Positions 25,270-35,312 of a stretch of 64,000 bases of DNA are shown here, piece after piece (the stretch's first letter is position 1; each line of letters opens with the position of its first letter). The notes below the pieces were generated by a model. It was not told where the DNA came from. It ran no database searches and saw nothing but the letters and a program-made list of their open reading frames with translations. The stretch covers positions 1,798,001 to 1,862,000 of the forward strand of contig NZ_CP121446.1 in the NCBI RefSeq assembly GCF_030643905.1. Reading direction: 5' to 3'. A program made the position numbers and the translations under genes. Source of the stretch: Flavobacterium sp. IMCC34852 (lineage in GTDB: Bacteria > Bacteroidota > Bacteroidia > Flavobacteriales > Flavobacteriaceae).

Positions 25270-28200
25270 ATGAAGATTATTACTCGTATTAAAAATACAT
25301 TATTAGTTGTCCTAGCTTTATTTACGTTTCAGGGATTTTCTCAAAATTTACTCAATAATGGAGATTTTGAGACAGGAAGTGTAGTAGGCTTTTTTTGTAA
25401 CGGTGCCGGATATGTTAGAATATTCCCGCCATTTTCTGGTACCACAAACACCGGGAATTGGGCATTAACCACCAATCCGCAGCCGATGAATACGGCATCT
25501 TTTGTAACGTCCGGAGATCACACCACGGGGTCAGGCTTTATGATGATAATTGATGGTAATACAACCGGAGGACAACAAAATTTTTGGGAAGCCGGAAATG
25601 GAGGAGGAGGTGTATGTAGCTTAACCATTGGTGCCACTTATACTTTCAGTTATTGGATTAGATCAGTTTATGGTGCTGTAGCCGGTTCACCAACTCCAGC
25701 GAACATTAATACTCAAATCTTAAATGCAACTGCTGTAACTTTGGTTTCGGGAAATACCGTTGCACCTCTTACTGCCAACGGATGGCAACAAGTGGTTTAT
25801 ACCTTTGTTCCGACAAGCGCTTGTGTTAACATTAAGTTATCTAACAATAACACTAATGCAGTGGGTAATGATTTTGCCATTGATGATCTTTCGGTTACAG
25901 CAGCACCATTGGCTTTGACCATAAGTTACTCAGCTAGTAATCCTAATTGCCCGAATACAGCAACCGGATCAATAGTAGCCACCGGTAATGATGGTGTTGT
26001 TCCCTACACAATCTATAATTTGACCGGAGCGATAACTCAAACGAATACTACCGGAGTTTTCACCGGGCTTCCGGCAGGAACCTATTCGGTAAGCGTTACA
26101 GATAGTAGTGGTGCTACCGCAACACAAACAAATATTGTTCTTACTAATCCAACCGGTTTGATTACCAGTGCCAATACCTCTATCTGTTCAGGAGCCACAA
26201 CTACCTTATCAGTTTCGGGAAGTTCATCCGGTTACACTTGGACAGCCAGTCCGGCCGATACAAGTTTGACCACACCAAATATTCCAAATCCTGTTGTGAG
26301 TCCAACTCAAACAACAACATATACCGTCAATTCAACCAGTACTTCTTCCATTAATTTAGTTACTAACGGAAGTTTCTCTTCGGGGAATGTTGGGTTCTTA
26401 ACTGACTATACTTATTATTCTCCTGCCAATACAACGTTTGTTCAGCGGGCATATGGTATAGTGACTAATCCAAATACTTGGGAAGTAGGATTTTCAGCTG
26501 CTTGTGTTGATCATACAACAGGCACCGGTCTTATGATGGTAGTTGACGGATCAATATACAACGCAGGGAACGATTTAGTTTGGGGACAAAATATAGTTGT
26601 AAACCCGGGGCAGAATTATACATTTTCTTATTGGTTACAAACGGTGTCAGCTGGTAGCCCTGCCGTTTTGAGAACGTTAATCAATGGTGTTTTAATTGGA
26701 ACTGCTACAGCTTCTGCTACAGTTTGTGGTTGGACACAATACACTTATGTATGGAATTCAGGGGCAAGTACTCTGGCTCAAATAGAGTTATTTGATACTA
26801 ATACTAATGCCGGCGGAAATGATTTTGCTTTAGATGATATTGCCTTCACAACTACCAATGTTTGTAATTTATCGTCTAGTGTTACAATAACTGTTAATCC
26901 ATCACTTGCACCAACTATTTCTTGTGGTACTCCGACTTCGAGTTCGGTTACTTTTAATTGGGGTGCGGTAACAGGAGCAACAAATTATTCAATATTATAC
27001 TCCATTAATAGTGGTCCAAATGTTAATGCGGGTACTATAAATTTAACTTCTTTTACTGTAAACGCATTAAGTCCGGGTGACTCTGTTAGTATAAATGTTA
27101 TTCCCGGAGGCGCTAGTGGTAGTGCTTGTTTTACAGCTTCCACTCAAACTTGTGTTGCCACAGCAGCGGTTGTCTGTCCGACACCTACAGTTTCTGTAAC
27201 GCAACAACCAACTTGTACAATCAATACCGGAACGATAGTTTTTACAAGCCCATTAAATACAGGACCATTACCAATTCCTTCAGATTTATTTATTTCTGAA
27301 GTAACTGATGAGAGTACAGGTGCTCTATCATATGTAGAAATCTTTAATGGAACAGGAGCACCTAAGAATTTAGCCAATTATAAATTGAAGATCTATAATA
27401 ACGGAAATACATTCACCTCTCCAAATTGTGATATACCACTCTCAGGAATATTGAATAATAATTCGGTCTATGTGGTCTCTTTAGGAAGTGTTACCAATCA
27501 GGGTAGTGTAGTGCCAAATCTTGTTGTTGCTTCGTGTGCCGGTTTTAATATTGATGATACCGTACGCTTGGCCACAAGCGGAGATGTTGAGTTTGATTTA
27601 TGGGGAACAAATGGAGTTCCTTTTACACCCTTAAATCAACCGGGATATACCTATAGAAGACTTGCCACTGCACCACATCCGACAATGACTTGGAATCCTA
27701 CAGATTGGACAGCTTTGGATCCACAAGATTATACCAACATTGGTTCTTATTCTTATGCGTCGACTAATTATCAGTATAGTGTTAATGGAGTGAATTACCA
27801 ATCGAGTCCTGTTTTTACTGGTTTGGCACCGGGAACATATAATGTTACTATCAGAGATTTAGTATCAGGTTGTATTTCAACACCAATTACTTTAACAGTA
27901 AATCCGGTTCAGGTTCCACCATCTTCGCCTTCCATTTTATTTTGTGATGCGGCTAATACCACTCCCACTCAAGTAGGTTTTGATTTCAATAGTATCGGGC
28001 AAAATAGTTTTGATTTTACTTACACCATTGATGGAGGAACACCGGTAAGCGGGACAATTCCATTCTCTCCTTCCAGTTATTTTGTAACAGGTGTTACCCA
28101 AGGACAGGCTGTTACTTTAACAATAAATTGGAATGGGGTTTGTACACCTCCAATGACTCTTACTTGTTATCCGGATTGTGTAACACCGGTAACGCCAACA

Positions 28201-31200
28201 TTTACCCAAGTTGCACCTATTTGTTCAGGAGCTTCCTTAGCTGCTTTGCCAACAACCTCGTTAAACGGCGTGACGGGTACTTGGTCTCCGGCTTTAAATA
28301 ACACCGCCACTACAACTTACACTTTTACTCCAATAGATCCGGGTGAGTGTGGCACCACCACCACAATGACCATCGTAGTTAATGCTCCGGTTTTAAATAT
28401 AACCAATCCTCCGGCAGCATGTGCTCCTGCTACAGTAAATTTAACTTTACCGGCAGTCACAGCCGGAAGTACGGGCGGAGGAACTTTAACTTATTGGACT
28501 GATGCTTCAGCTACCACAGCATTAGCAAATCCTACAGCAGTGTCAGTTAGCGGAACTTATTATATCAAAAGTACCGTCGGTTCGTGTACTGACATTGAGC
28601 CGGTAACAGTCACCATAAATCCATCACCGGTTTTAAGTATTACCAATCCAGCAGCGGTTTGTGCTCCTGCTACAGTAAATTTAACTTTGCCAGCAGTCAC
28701 AGCCGGAAGTACAGGTGGAGGAACTTTAAGTTATTGGACCAATGCCGCAGCTACTACAGCATTGGCAAATCCAACAGCGGTAGCAACGAGTGGAACTTAC
28801 TATATCAAAAGTACGCTCGGTTCGTGTTCTGACATAGAGCCGGTAACGGTCACCATAAATCCATCACCGGTTTTAAGTATTACCAATCCTCCGGCAGCAT
28901 GTGCTCCTGCTACAGTAAATTTAACTTTACCGGCGGTCACTGCGGGAAGTACGGGCGGAGGAACTTTAACTTATTGGACCAATGCCGCAGCTACCACAGC
29001 ATTAGCAAATCCAACAGCAGTAGCAGTTAGCGGAACTTATTATATCAAAAGTACCGTCGGTTCGTGTACTGACATTGAGCCGGTAACAGTCACCATAAAT
29101 CCATCACCGGTTTTAAGTATTACCAATCCAGCAGCGGTTTGTTCCCCTTCCACGGTAAATTTGACTTTGCCAGCAGTCACAGCCGGAAGTACAGGTGGAG
29201 GAACTTTAAGTTATTGGACCAATGCCGCAGCTACTACAGCATTGGCAAATCCAACAGCGGTAGCAACCAGTGGAACTTATTATATCAAAAGTACGCTCGG
29301 TTCGTGTTCTGACATAGAGCCGGTAACGGTCACCATAAATCCATCACCGGTTTTAAGTATTACCAATCCAGCAGCGGTTTGCGCTCCTGCTACAGTAAAT
29401 TTAACTTTACCGGCAGTCACAGCGGGAAGTACGGGCGGAGGAATATTAACTTATTGGACCAATGCCGCAGCTACCACAGCATTAGCAAATCCAACAGCGG
29501 TAGCAACCAGTGGAACTTATTATATCAAAATCACGCTCGGTTCGTGTATTGACATTGAGCCGGTAACGGTCACCATAAATCCATCACCGGTTTTAAGTAT
29601 TACCAATCCAGCAGCGGTTTGTGCTCCTGCTACAGTAAATTTAACTTTGCCAGCAGTTACAGCCGGAAGTACAGGAGGAGGAACTTTAAGTTATTGGACC
29701 AATTCCGCAGCTACCATTGCATTGGCAAATCCTACAGCGGTAGCAACCAGTGGAACTTACTATATCAAAAGTACGCTTGGTTCCTGTTCTGACATTGAGC
29801 CGGTAACGGTAACTATAAACCCAACGGTAACACCAACATTCAATATATCTCAATCAGTTGTTTGTTCAGGGGCAACCATTGCACCTTTACCAACAACTTC
29901 CTTAAATGGAATTTCGGGATCTTGGTCGCCTGCTTTGAATAACACCGCAACTACAACTTATACTTTCACACCTGTGGCCGGTGTTGCTGTTCCTTGTCCG
30001 GTTTCAGTGACTTTTCAAATTCAAGTTGTTCCTCAGTTTGACCCTGTTGTTTCGATAGTTGAATCTTGTAATTCAAATTCGGTTACGGTAACCAATCCAA
30101 TCGGACTTAATTACCAATATTCATTAGACGGAGGTGCCTTTCAATCAAATCCTATTTTTTATAATTTATCGGCAGGAAATCACTCCATAGTTGCCCAGCA
30201 GACTTTAGCTAATTGTATTTCTAATGCAACTAGCTTTACAATTAACACAATTACTAATGATGTAGTTGTTACTATTCCCCAACCTTTGCATTATTGTGAC
30301 CCAAGTAATGATGGGTTTGTTACTTTTAATTTGTCACAAATTATCAATTCGGTAACCGGCGGTAATTTGTATTCGGTTACTTTTCATGAGACTTTAACCG
30401 ATGCCAATATTGGTGGAACTGCTATTCCGGATATTGTTAATTATGATAACATTAATCCGTGGACGCAACTTATTTATATTAGAGTTGAATCAAATATGTC
30501 AAGTTGTTTTGAAATAGTCCCTCTTCAATTAATAGTTGACCCAACCCCTGAGGCGACTGAGCCGGATGATTATGCGCTTTGTGATTACACAGGCCAGACT
30601 GGTTTTGAGAGTTTTGATTTAACTACAACGATACCACAGGTTTTAGGGTCTATTGATCCTACTACGGTTACGGTTACTTTCCATACGACTTTTGCCAATG
30701 CGCAAGACGATGCTAATGCTATTGGCGGTGTGACGAATTACATCAACCAAACGCAGTGGAACCAAACAGTGTATGTTAGAGTAGAATTTAATACCACAGG
30801 TTGTTATGACATAGTGGAGTTAGACTTGATAGTGAATCCGCTACCGAATGCTACCCAGCCTAATTATGCTCAATACACTTTGTGTGATTACAATGGTGCC
30901 GTAGGATTTGAGACCTTTGATTTAGCCTCGCAAGTAGCTTCTGTTTTATTAGGTCAGACCGGAATGGCGGTAACTTTCTATCCGAGTTTGACAGATGCGC
31001 AGAATGATACTAATGCCATTAATGTTTCTCATGCTGATTTACAGTATCCGAACCAAATTATTTATGTACAGACTTTAGGAATTCGAATCACCAATAGCAT
31101 AACGGGATGTTACAGCATCTCAACGATGGATATCAGAGTAGTTCCATTACCTTCACCAATTCCACCAACAGAGCCTTTCACGATTTGTGATGAGAACCAA

Positions 31201-33786
31201 GATGGCTTTTCCGGATTTGATTTAACGAGCTTAACAACGGACATTTTACAAGGCGCACCTTATATTTTGAGTTTCCATGAGACCTTAACCGATGCGCAAC
31301 AAGGTAATACCCCAATTGATACGAGTGTTCTTTATTACAACATCAATCCTTTTGTACAAATATTGTACGTAAGAGCCGTTGACCCATTAACGGGATGTTG
31401 GAGCGTTATTCCGATAGAACTAAACGTTAATCCAAGCCCAATAGCACCGATTGATTTAGATGATATCGTGGTTTGTGATGATGATAACAACACCCAAAAT
31501 GCCATTACCAGCATTGATTTGACAGTCAACACAGCTAGTGTCTTGGCGCAACAACCCTTGGCTGCAAGTAATTATACCGTTGAGTATTACACCTCTCAAA
31601 CGGCTGCTCAAGACGGCATTGCTCCGATTATCAATGTGACCAATTATACGGCTATGAACAACCAAACGATTTGGGTTAGAGTCGAAGATAATACCACAGG
31701 TTGTTTCAATATAGGTTCATTTGATGTTATCATCAATATCCCATTGTTACTAATCACACCGGCACCACTAAGTGTTTGTGATAATGATACCACTCCGAAT
31801 AATCAATACCACAGTTTTGATTTAACGGTAAAAGATGCCGAGATTACTCAAAACCTAGCAGGTTATACAGTGACTTATTACCCATCATTATCAGAAGCCC
31901 AAGCCGGAGGCGCAACCACCATAACTGATTTTACGGCTTATACCAATATATATCCGGCGGTTCAAACCTTAGGGGTTGTGGTAACCAGCGCAGCGGGATG
32001 TCAAAGTATTACGACTTTAGATATTAGAGTATTGCCGGTACCAACACCAAACACTAATCCAAGCCCGTTAGCACCACTATGTGATGACAACAATCCGGGA
32101 GACATGGTTGAAGTTTTTGATGTAACGGTCAATGCGGCTTATATCATTAACGGCGCCACGAATGTTACCTTGACTTACTATACCAATGAGGCCGATGCCC
32201 ATGCTGCTCAGTTCCCGATAGCCGACCCGACACAGGCTTTGGTAGGAGATAATGTATGGATTAGAGTAGAGAACAACCAAGTGGATTATTTGGGTAATAA
32301 CTGTTATGTACTGGTGGAACAACCCTTAACGGTTAATCCGCTACCGGAAGTTATCCAACCTTTGGCGCCATACAGAATGTGTGATGACAATACCGATGGT
32401 ATTGCCCAGTTTGATTTGAACAATCCAATCTTGGCCACTGCTATCTTGGGCGCAAACCAAAGCCCTGCTGATTTTACCATTACGTATTACTTAACGGCAG
32501 CAGGAGCCAATCCGTTTACCAATACAGGCGAGACACCACTGGTATCTCCGTATACTAATGTTACCCCTGATGCACAGGATATTTACATCAGAGTAGTGAA
32601 CAATGCTACAGGTTGTGTTAATGCAACGGGAGTACTGACTTTGGCAGTAGAGGAATATGCTACGGCAACAGGAGCGCAAGAGTTTTCAAGTTGTGATGAT
32701 TACAATGACCCGTATGATGGGGTATTCCAATTGGATTTAACGCAGTTCAACACGGACATTTTAAACGGACAAGACCCTAATGTTTTCTTGATTAGTTACT
32801 ACCACAGTCAGGCAGATGCAGAGGCAGGGATTAATGCTATTCCACTAGCGGAAGCACAAGCTTACATTACCCAACCCGATACAGATCAGATTTGGGTTAA
32901 GGTAGAGAACAGCAGCAACAGCATTGTACCATTCTGTTATGCGCTGACGACTATTGATATAGAGATAGAGCGTTATCCTAATCCGGTTATTGATACCCAG
33001 AATGATGTCACAACGATATGTGTTAACTTTGCAACAGGAGAAGTAGTTAGACCATTAGTTTTAGATAGTGGCATCACCAATGCTTCGGATTATACCTTTG
33101 AGTGGTATGAAGACGGCAACTTAATAACAGATGCAACGGGTTCAACGTATACGGTGAACACTTCATCACCAACGGGTGCAACCAGAAACTACCATGTAAG
33201 AGTGATAAGCAATAGTGATTTGTTGTGTGAGACTACCTCGGCAGATTTTGCGGTGATACAATCAGGTCAGGCGGTTATAGCAGCAGGCACAGCAGGTTAT
33301 ACAGTAACCAATGCCTTTACGGATAGTCAAATTATTACGGTGACTGTAGAAGGATGGGGAACGTATGAATACAGTTTGGATGACGGACCAAGACAAGCGA
33401 GTAACATTTTTGAAGGAGTGTCACTGGGAACACACACAATTCATGTTTGGGATACCGAAGGCGGCGTAGCGTTTAGTTGTGAAGAATTAACAATATATGA
33501 AGTGATGGTGATAGATTATCCTCGTTACTTTACACCAAACGCGGATGGATTCCATGATACATGGAATATTGTTGGGTTGTCTAATTTTGCGGAACAAACC
33601 ACGATATACATCTTTGACCGTTACGGTAAGTTGTTGAAACAATTGAGTGCGAGTGACCAAAGCGAAGGATGGGACGGAACTTACAATGGAAAGTTATTGC
33701 CTTCGGATGATTATTGGTTCACGGTAGATTTCCCTGAACAAGGCAAGATGAAGCAGTTTAAAGCGCATTTCACATTGAAACGATAG
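25270..33786 (+). CDS. Giant T9SS type B cargo protein, adhesin-like
   Basis: 2,838 residues from ATG 25270 (an in-frame TTG lies three codons upstream). Signal peptide ends near F-Q-G-F-S-Q. Order: galactose-binding-like domain (N-N-G-D-F-E-T-G ... F-A-I-D-D-L, about 25-215), SprB-type repeat, second such domain (N-G-S-F-S-S-G ... F-A-L-D-D-I, about 365-540), fibronectin-like segment, lamin-tail-like domain (F-I-S-E-V-T-D ... G-F-N-I-D-D-T-V-R-L, about 670-840), Ig-like units, six near-identical 80-residue repeats (about 1040-1519), another Ig-like unit, and nine cadherin-like units each opening with x-x-C-D and F-D-L. The end (F-T-P-N-A-D-G-F-H-D-T-W) is the CHU_C / type B sorting domain. 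Secreted through the T9SS to the surface, with a likely adhesive role. No PorP/SprF partner gene follows, unlike many such proteins. Confidence 0.93.
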   Translation: MKIITRIKNTLLVVLALFTFQGFSQNLLNNGDFETGSVVGFFCNGAGYVRIFPPFSGTTNTGNWALTTNPQPMNTASFVTSGDHTTGSGFMMIIDGNTTGGQQNFWEAGNGGGGVCSLTIGATYTFSYWIRSVYGAVAGSPTPANINTQILNATAVTLVSGNTVAPLTANGWQQVVYTFVPTSACVNIKLSNNNTNAVGNDFAIDDLSVTAAPLALTISYSASNPNCPNTATGSIVATGNDGVVPYTIYNLTGAITQTNTTGVFTGLPAGTYSVSVTDSSGATATQTNIVLTNPTGLITSANTSICSGATTTLSVSGSSSGYTWTASPADTSLTTPNIPNPVVSPTQTTTYTVNSTSTSSINLVTNGSFSSGNVGFLTDYTYYSPANTTFVQRAYGIVTNPNTWEVGFSAACVDHTTGTGLMMVVDGSIYNAGNDLVWGQNIVVNPGQNYTFSYWLQTVSAGSPAVLRTLINGVLIGTATASATVCGWTQYTYVWNSGASTLAQIELFDTNTNAGGNDFALDDIAFTTTNVCNLSSSVTITVNPSLAPTISCGTPTSSSVTFNWGAVTGATNYSILYSINSGPNVNAGTINLTSFTVNALSPGDSVSINVIPGGASGSACFTASTQTCVATAAVVCPTPTVSVTQQPTCTINTGTIVFTSPLNTGPLPIPSDLFISEVTDESTGALSYVEIFNGTGAPKNLANYKLKIYNNGNTFTSPNCDIPLSGILNNNSVYVVSLGSVTNQGSVVPNLVVASCAGFNIDDTVRLATSGDVEFDLWGTNGVPFTPLNQPGYTYRRLATAPHPTMTWNPTDWTALDPQDYTNIGSYSYASTNYQYSVNGVNYQSSPVFTGLAPGTYNVTIRDLVSGCISTPITLTVNPVQVPPSSPSILFCDAANTTPTQVGFDFNSIGQNSFDFTYTIDGGTPVSGTIPFSPSSYFVTGVTQGQAVTLTINWNGVCTPPMTLTCYPDCVTPVTPTFTQVAPICSGASLAALPTTSLNGVTGTWSPALNNTATTTYTFTPIDPGECGTTTTMTIVVNAPVLNITNPPAACAPATVNLTLPAVTAGSTGGGTLTYWTDASATTALANPTAVSVSGTYYIKSTVGSCTDIEPVTVTINPSPVLSITNPAAVCAPATVNLTLPAVTAGSTGGGTLSYWTNAAATTALANPTAVATSGTYYIKSTLGSCSDIEPVTVTINPSPVLSITNPPAACAPATVNLTLPAVTAGSTGGGTLTYWTNAAATTALANPTAVAVSGTYYIKSTVGSCTDIEPVTVTINPSPVLSITNPAAVCSPSTVNLTLPAVTAGSTGGGTLSYWTNAAATTALANPTAVATSGTYYIKSTLGSCSDIEPVTVTINPSPVLSITNPAAVCAPATVNLTLPAVTAGSTGGGILTYWTNAAATTALANPTAVATSGTYYIKITLGSCIDIEPVTVTINPSPVLSITNPAAVCAPATVNLTLPAVTAGSTGGGTLSYWTNSAATIALANPTAVATSGTYYIKSTLGSCSDIEPVTVTINPTVTPTFNISQSVVCSGATIAPLPTTSLNGISGSWSPALNNTATTTYTFTPVAGVAVPCPVSVTFQIQVVPQFDPVVSIVESCNSNSVTVTNPIGLNYQYSLDGGAFQSNPIFYNLSAGNHSIVAQQTLANCISNATSFTINTITNDVVVTIPQPLHYCDPSNDGFVTFNLSQIINSVTGGNLYSVTFHETLTDANIGGTAIPDIVNYDNINPWTQLIYIRVESNMSSCFEIVPLQLIVDPTPEATEPDDYALCDYTGQTGFESFDLTTTIPQVLGSIDPTTVTVTFHTTFANAQDDANAIGGVTNYINQTQWNQTVYVRVEFNTTGCYDIVELDLIVNPLPNATQPNYAQYTLCDYNGAVGFETFDLASQVASVLLGQTGMAVTFYPSLTDAQNDTNAINVSHADLQYPNQIIYVQTLGIRITNSITGCYSISTMDIRVVPLPSPIPPTEPFTICDENQDGFSGFDLTSLTTDILQGAPYILSFHETLTDAQQGNTPIDTSVLYYNINPFVQILYVRAVDPLTGCWSVIPIELNVNPSPIAPIDLDDIVVCDDDNNTQNAITSIDLTVNTASVLAQQPLAASNYTVEYYTSQTAAQDGIAPIINVTNYTAMNNQTIWVRVEDNTTGCFNIGSFDVIINIPLLLITPAPLSVCDNDTTPNNQYHSFDLTVKDAEITQNLAGYTVTYYPSLSEAQAGGATTITDFTAYTNIYPAVQTLGVVVTSAAGCQSITTLDIRVLPVPTPNTNPSPLAPLCDDNNPGDMVEVFDVTVNAAYIINGATNVTLTYYTNEADAHAAQFPIADPTQALVGDNVWIRVENNQVDYLGNNCYVLVEQPLTVNPLPEVIQPLAPYRMCDDNTDGIAQFDLNNPILATAILGANQSPADFTITYYLTAAGANPFTNTGETPLVSPYTNVTPDAQDIYIRVVNNATGCVNATGVLTLAVEEYATATGAQEFSSCDDYNDPYDGVFQLDLTQFNTDILNGQDPNVFLISYYHSQADAEAGINAIPLAEAQAYITQPDTDQIWVKVENSSNSIVPFCYALTTIDIEIERYPNPVIDTQNDVTTICVNFATGEVVRPLVLDSGITNASDYTFEWYEDGNLITDATGSTYTVNTSSPTGATRNYHVRVISNSDLLCETTSADFAVIQSGQAVIAAGTAGYTVTNAFTDSQIITVTVEGWGTYEYSLDDGPRQASNIFEGVSLGTHTIHVWDTEGGVAFSCEELTIYEVMVIDYPRYFTPNADGFHDTWNIVGLSNFAEQTTIYIFDRYGKLLKQLSASDQSEGWDGTYNGKLLPSDDYWFTVDFPEQGKMKQFKAHFTLKR
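28387..29826 (+). repeat. Six tandem 240-bp repeats inside the giant gene
   Basis: Copies start at 28387, 28627, 28867, 29107, 29347 and 29587, each exactly 240 bp (80 codons) and beginning CCGGTTTTAA. Copies 1 and 3 share P-P-A-A-C and T-V-G-S-C-T-D, while copies 2 and 4 share P-A-A-V-C and T-L-G-S-C-S-D, so a 480-bp dimer was duplicated. Confidence 0.95.
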
Positions 33787-33800
33787 ACCAACAGATATAT

Positions 33801-33827
33801 AAGCCACTTAAACGAGTGGCTTTTTTT
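33801..33827 (+). terminator. Intrinsic terminator after the giant gene
   Basis: Stem AAGCCACT / AGTGGCTT, loop TAAACG, then seven T. Confidence 0.9.
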
Positions 33828-33852
33828 ATGATAGAAAATCAATGCGTCTAAT

Positions 33853-33929
33853 TAGCCCCGATTGCAGTGGCACCTTGTAGAGCGGAAAGCGGGAGCAGGA
33901 GTGTAAGAAAGCAGTATAGGTGTGCTCCT
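33853..33929 (-). repeat. Dispersed structured repeat, copy C (reversed)
   Basis: Read on the minus strand it has AGGAGC, CCCGCT and ATCGGGGCTA in the same order as copies A and B, but is shorter (77 bp). An outer CAGGAG / CTCCTG inverted repeat is also visible. It lies between two terminators, so it is in no gene's coding or leader sequence. Confidence 0.7.
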
Positions 33930-33933
33930 GATA

Positions 33934-33967
33934 ATAAAAAAAAACGCCTCAATAAATTGAAGCGTTT
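33934..33967 (-). terminator. Intrinsic terminator of the aminotransferase
   Basis: On the minus strand AAACGCTTCAA / TTGAGGCGTTT with a four-base loop (one mismatch), then a long T run. Confidence 0.85.
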
Positions 33968-33989
33968 GTATTGATTGCGAAGTTGTAAT

Positions 33990-35183
33990 TTATGAGTTAT
34001 ACACTTTTAAAGCCTCTTTTAGGATGGCTACAGAGCGGACTAAATCTTCTTTTTTGAGTACGTAAGCAATGCGCACTTCATTTAAACCAACACCCGGAGT
34101 TGAGTAGAAACCTGCGGCCGGAGCGACCATGACTGTTTCGCCGTTGTTGTCATAGGATTCTAACAACCATTGGGCAAAATCGTCGGCATTTTTTACCGGC
34201 AATTGGGCGATGCAATAGAAAGCACCTTTTGGGGTAGCCACCTTTACGCCATCAATTTTTTGGAGTTCTGCGATTAATGTATCTCTACGGTCTTTGTACT
34301 CAGAAATCACATCATTGAAATAGCTTTGCGGGGTTTCTAAAGCGGCTTCGCTGGCGATTTGGGCATAAGTTGGTGGACTCAAACGCGCTTGGGCAAACTT
34401 CATAGCTGTGGCCATCACTTCTTTGTTTTTGGACACGATACAACCGATGCGAGCGCCACACATACTGTATCTTTTAGAAACCGAATCAATCATGATGGCG
34501 TGTTCTTCCAAGCCCGGAACGTTCATTACAGAGAAGTGTTTTTCGTTTTCATCATAAATAAACTCTCTGTAAACTTCATCGGCAATTAGGAACAAATCAT
34601 GTTTTTTAACGATTTCCGCCAATTGCATGATTTCTTCTTTAGAATATAAATAACCAGTTGGATTACCAGGATTACAAATCAAAATGGCTTTGGTTTTTGG
34701 CGTAATCAGTTTTTCAAAAGCGGCAATCGGCGGTAAGGCAAAACCTTCATCGATGGTTGAGATTACAGGAACCACTTTTACACCTGATGCAGTTGAAAAC
34801 CCATTGTAGTTAGCATAAAACGGTTCGGGAATAATAATTTCATCACCCGAATCCATAGTACTTCCCATAGCAAAAAGCAAAGCTTCTGAACCACCGGTGG
34901 TGATAATGATATCGGCTACTTCAATGGGCAAGCCGTGTGATTTGTAGTAAGCGGATAACTTGGTTCTGTAGCTTTCAAATCCGGCAGAGTGGCTGTATTC
35001 CAGTACGCTGATGTCGGCATTTTTTACGGCATTGAGTGCTACCTCCGGAGTTTTGATGTCGGGTTGACCAATATTTAAATGGTATACTTTATGTCCTTTT
35101 TTCTTAGCAATTTCGGAATACGGCACCAACTTTCTGATGGGCGATTCAGGCATTTGCTGACCTTTTAAAGATATCTTAGGCAT
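33990..35183 (-). CDS. Pyridoxal-phosphate aminotransferase, class I/II (aspartate aminotransferase family)
   Basis: 397 residues, fold type I. Seen: L-N-I-G-Q-P-D-I-K-T-P near the N-terminus, I-I-T-T-G-G-S-E-A-L (phosphate cradle), C-N-P-G-N-P-T-G-Y-L, A-D-E-V-Y-R-E-F, and the Schiff-base lysine in D-S-V-S-K-R-Y-S-M-C-G-A-R-I-G. The final Arg that binds substrate carboxylate is in E-V-R-I-A-Y-V. Amino-acid specificity cannot be read from these motifs. Confidence 0.92.
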   Translation of the reverse strand: MPKISLKGQQMPESPIRKLVPYSEIAKKKGHKVYHLNIGQPDIKTPEVALNAVKNADISVLEYSHSAGFESYRTKLSAYYKSHGLPIEVADIIITTGGSEALLFAMGSTMDSGDEIIIPEPFYANYNGFSTASGVKVVPVISTIDEGFALPPIAAFEKLITPKTKAILICNPGNPTGYLYSKEEIMQLAEIVKKHDLFLIADEVYREFIYDENEKHFSVMNVPGLEEHAIMIDSVSKRYSMCGARIGCIVSKNKEVMATAMKFAQARLSPPTYAQIASEAALETPQSYFNDVISEYKDRRDTLIAELQKIDGVKVATPKGAFYCIAQLPVKNADDFAQWLLESYDNNGETVMVAPAAGFYSTPGVGLNEVRIAYVLKKEDLVRSVAILKEALKVYNS

Positions 35184-35312
35184 GTTGTTGAATTTAGTGG
35201 TGCAAATTTGCGACTTTTTTAGCTTGAAAACAATTCATTTTTTGCATTAAAAATTGTTAAAAAATATTTTTTGACAACCTAATTTTACTAAATTTATAAA
35301 AATTCATGCTTG

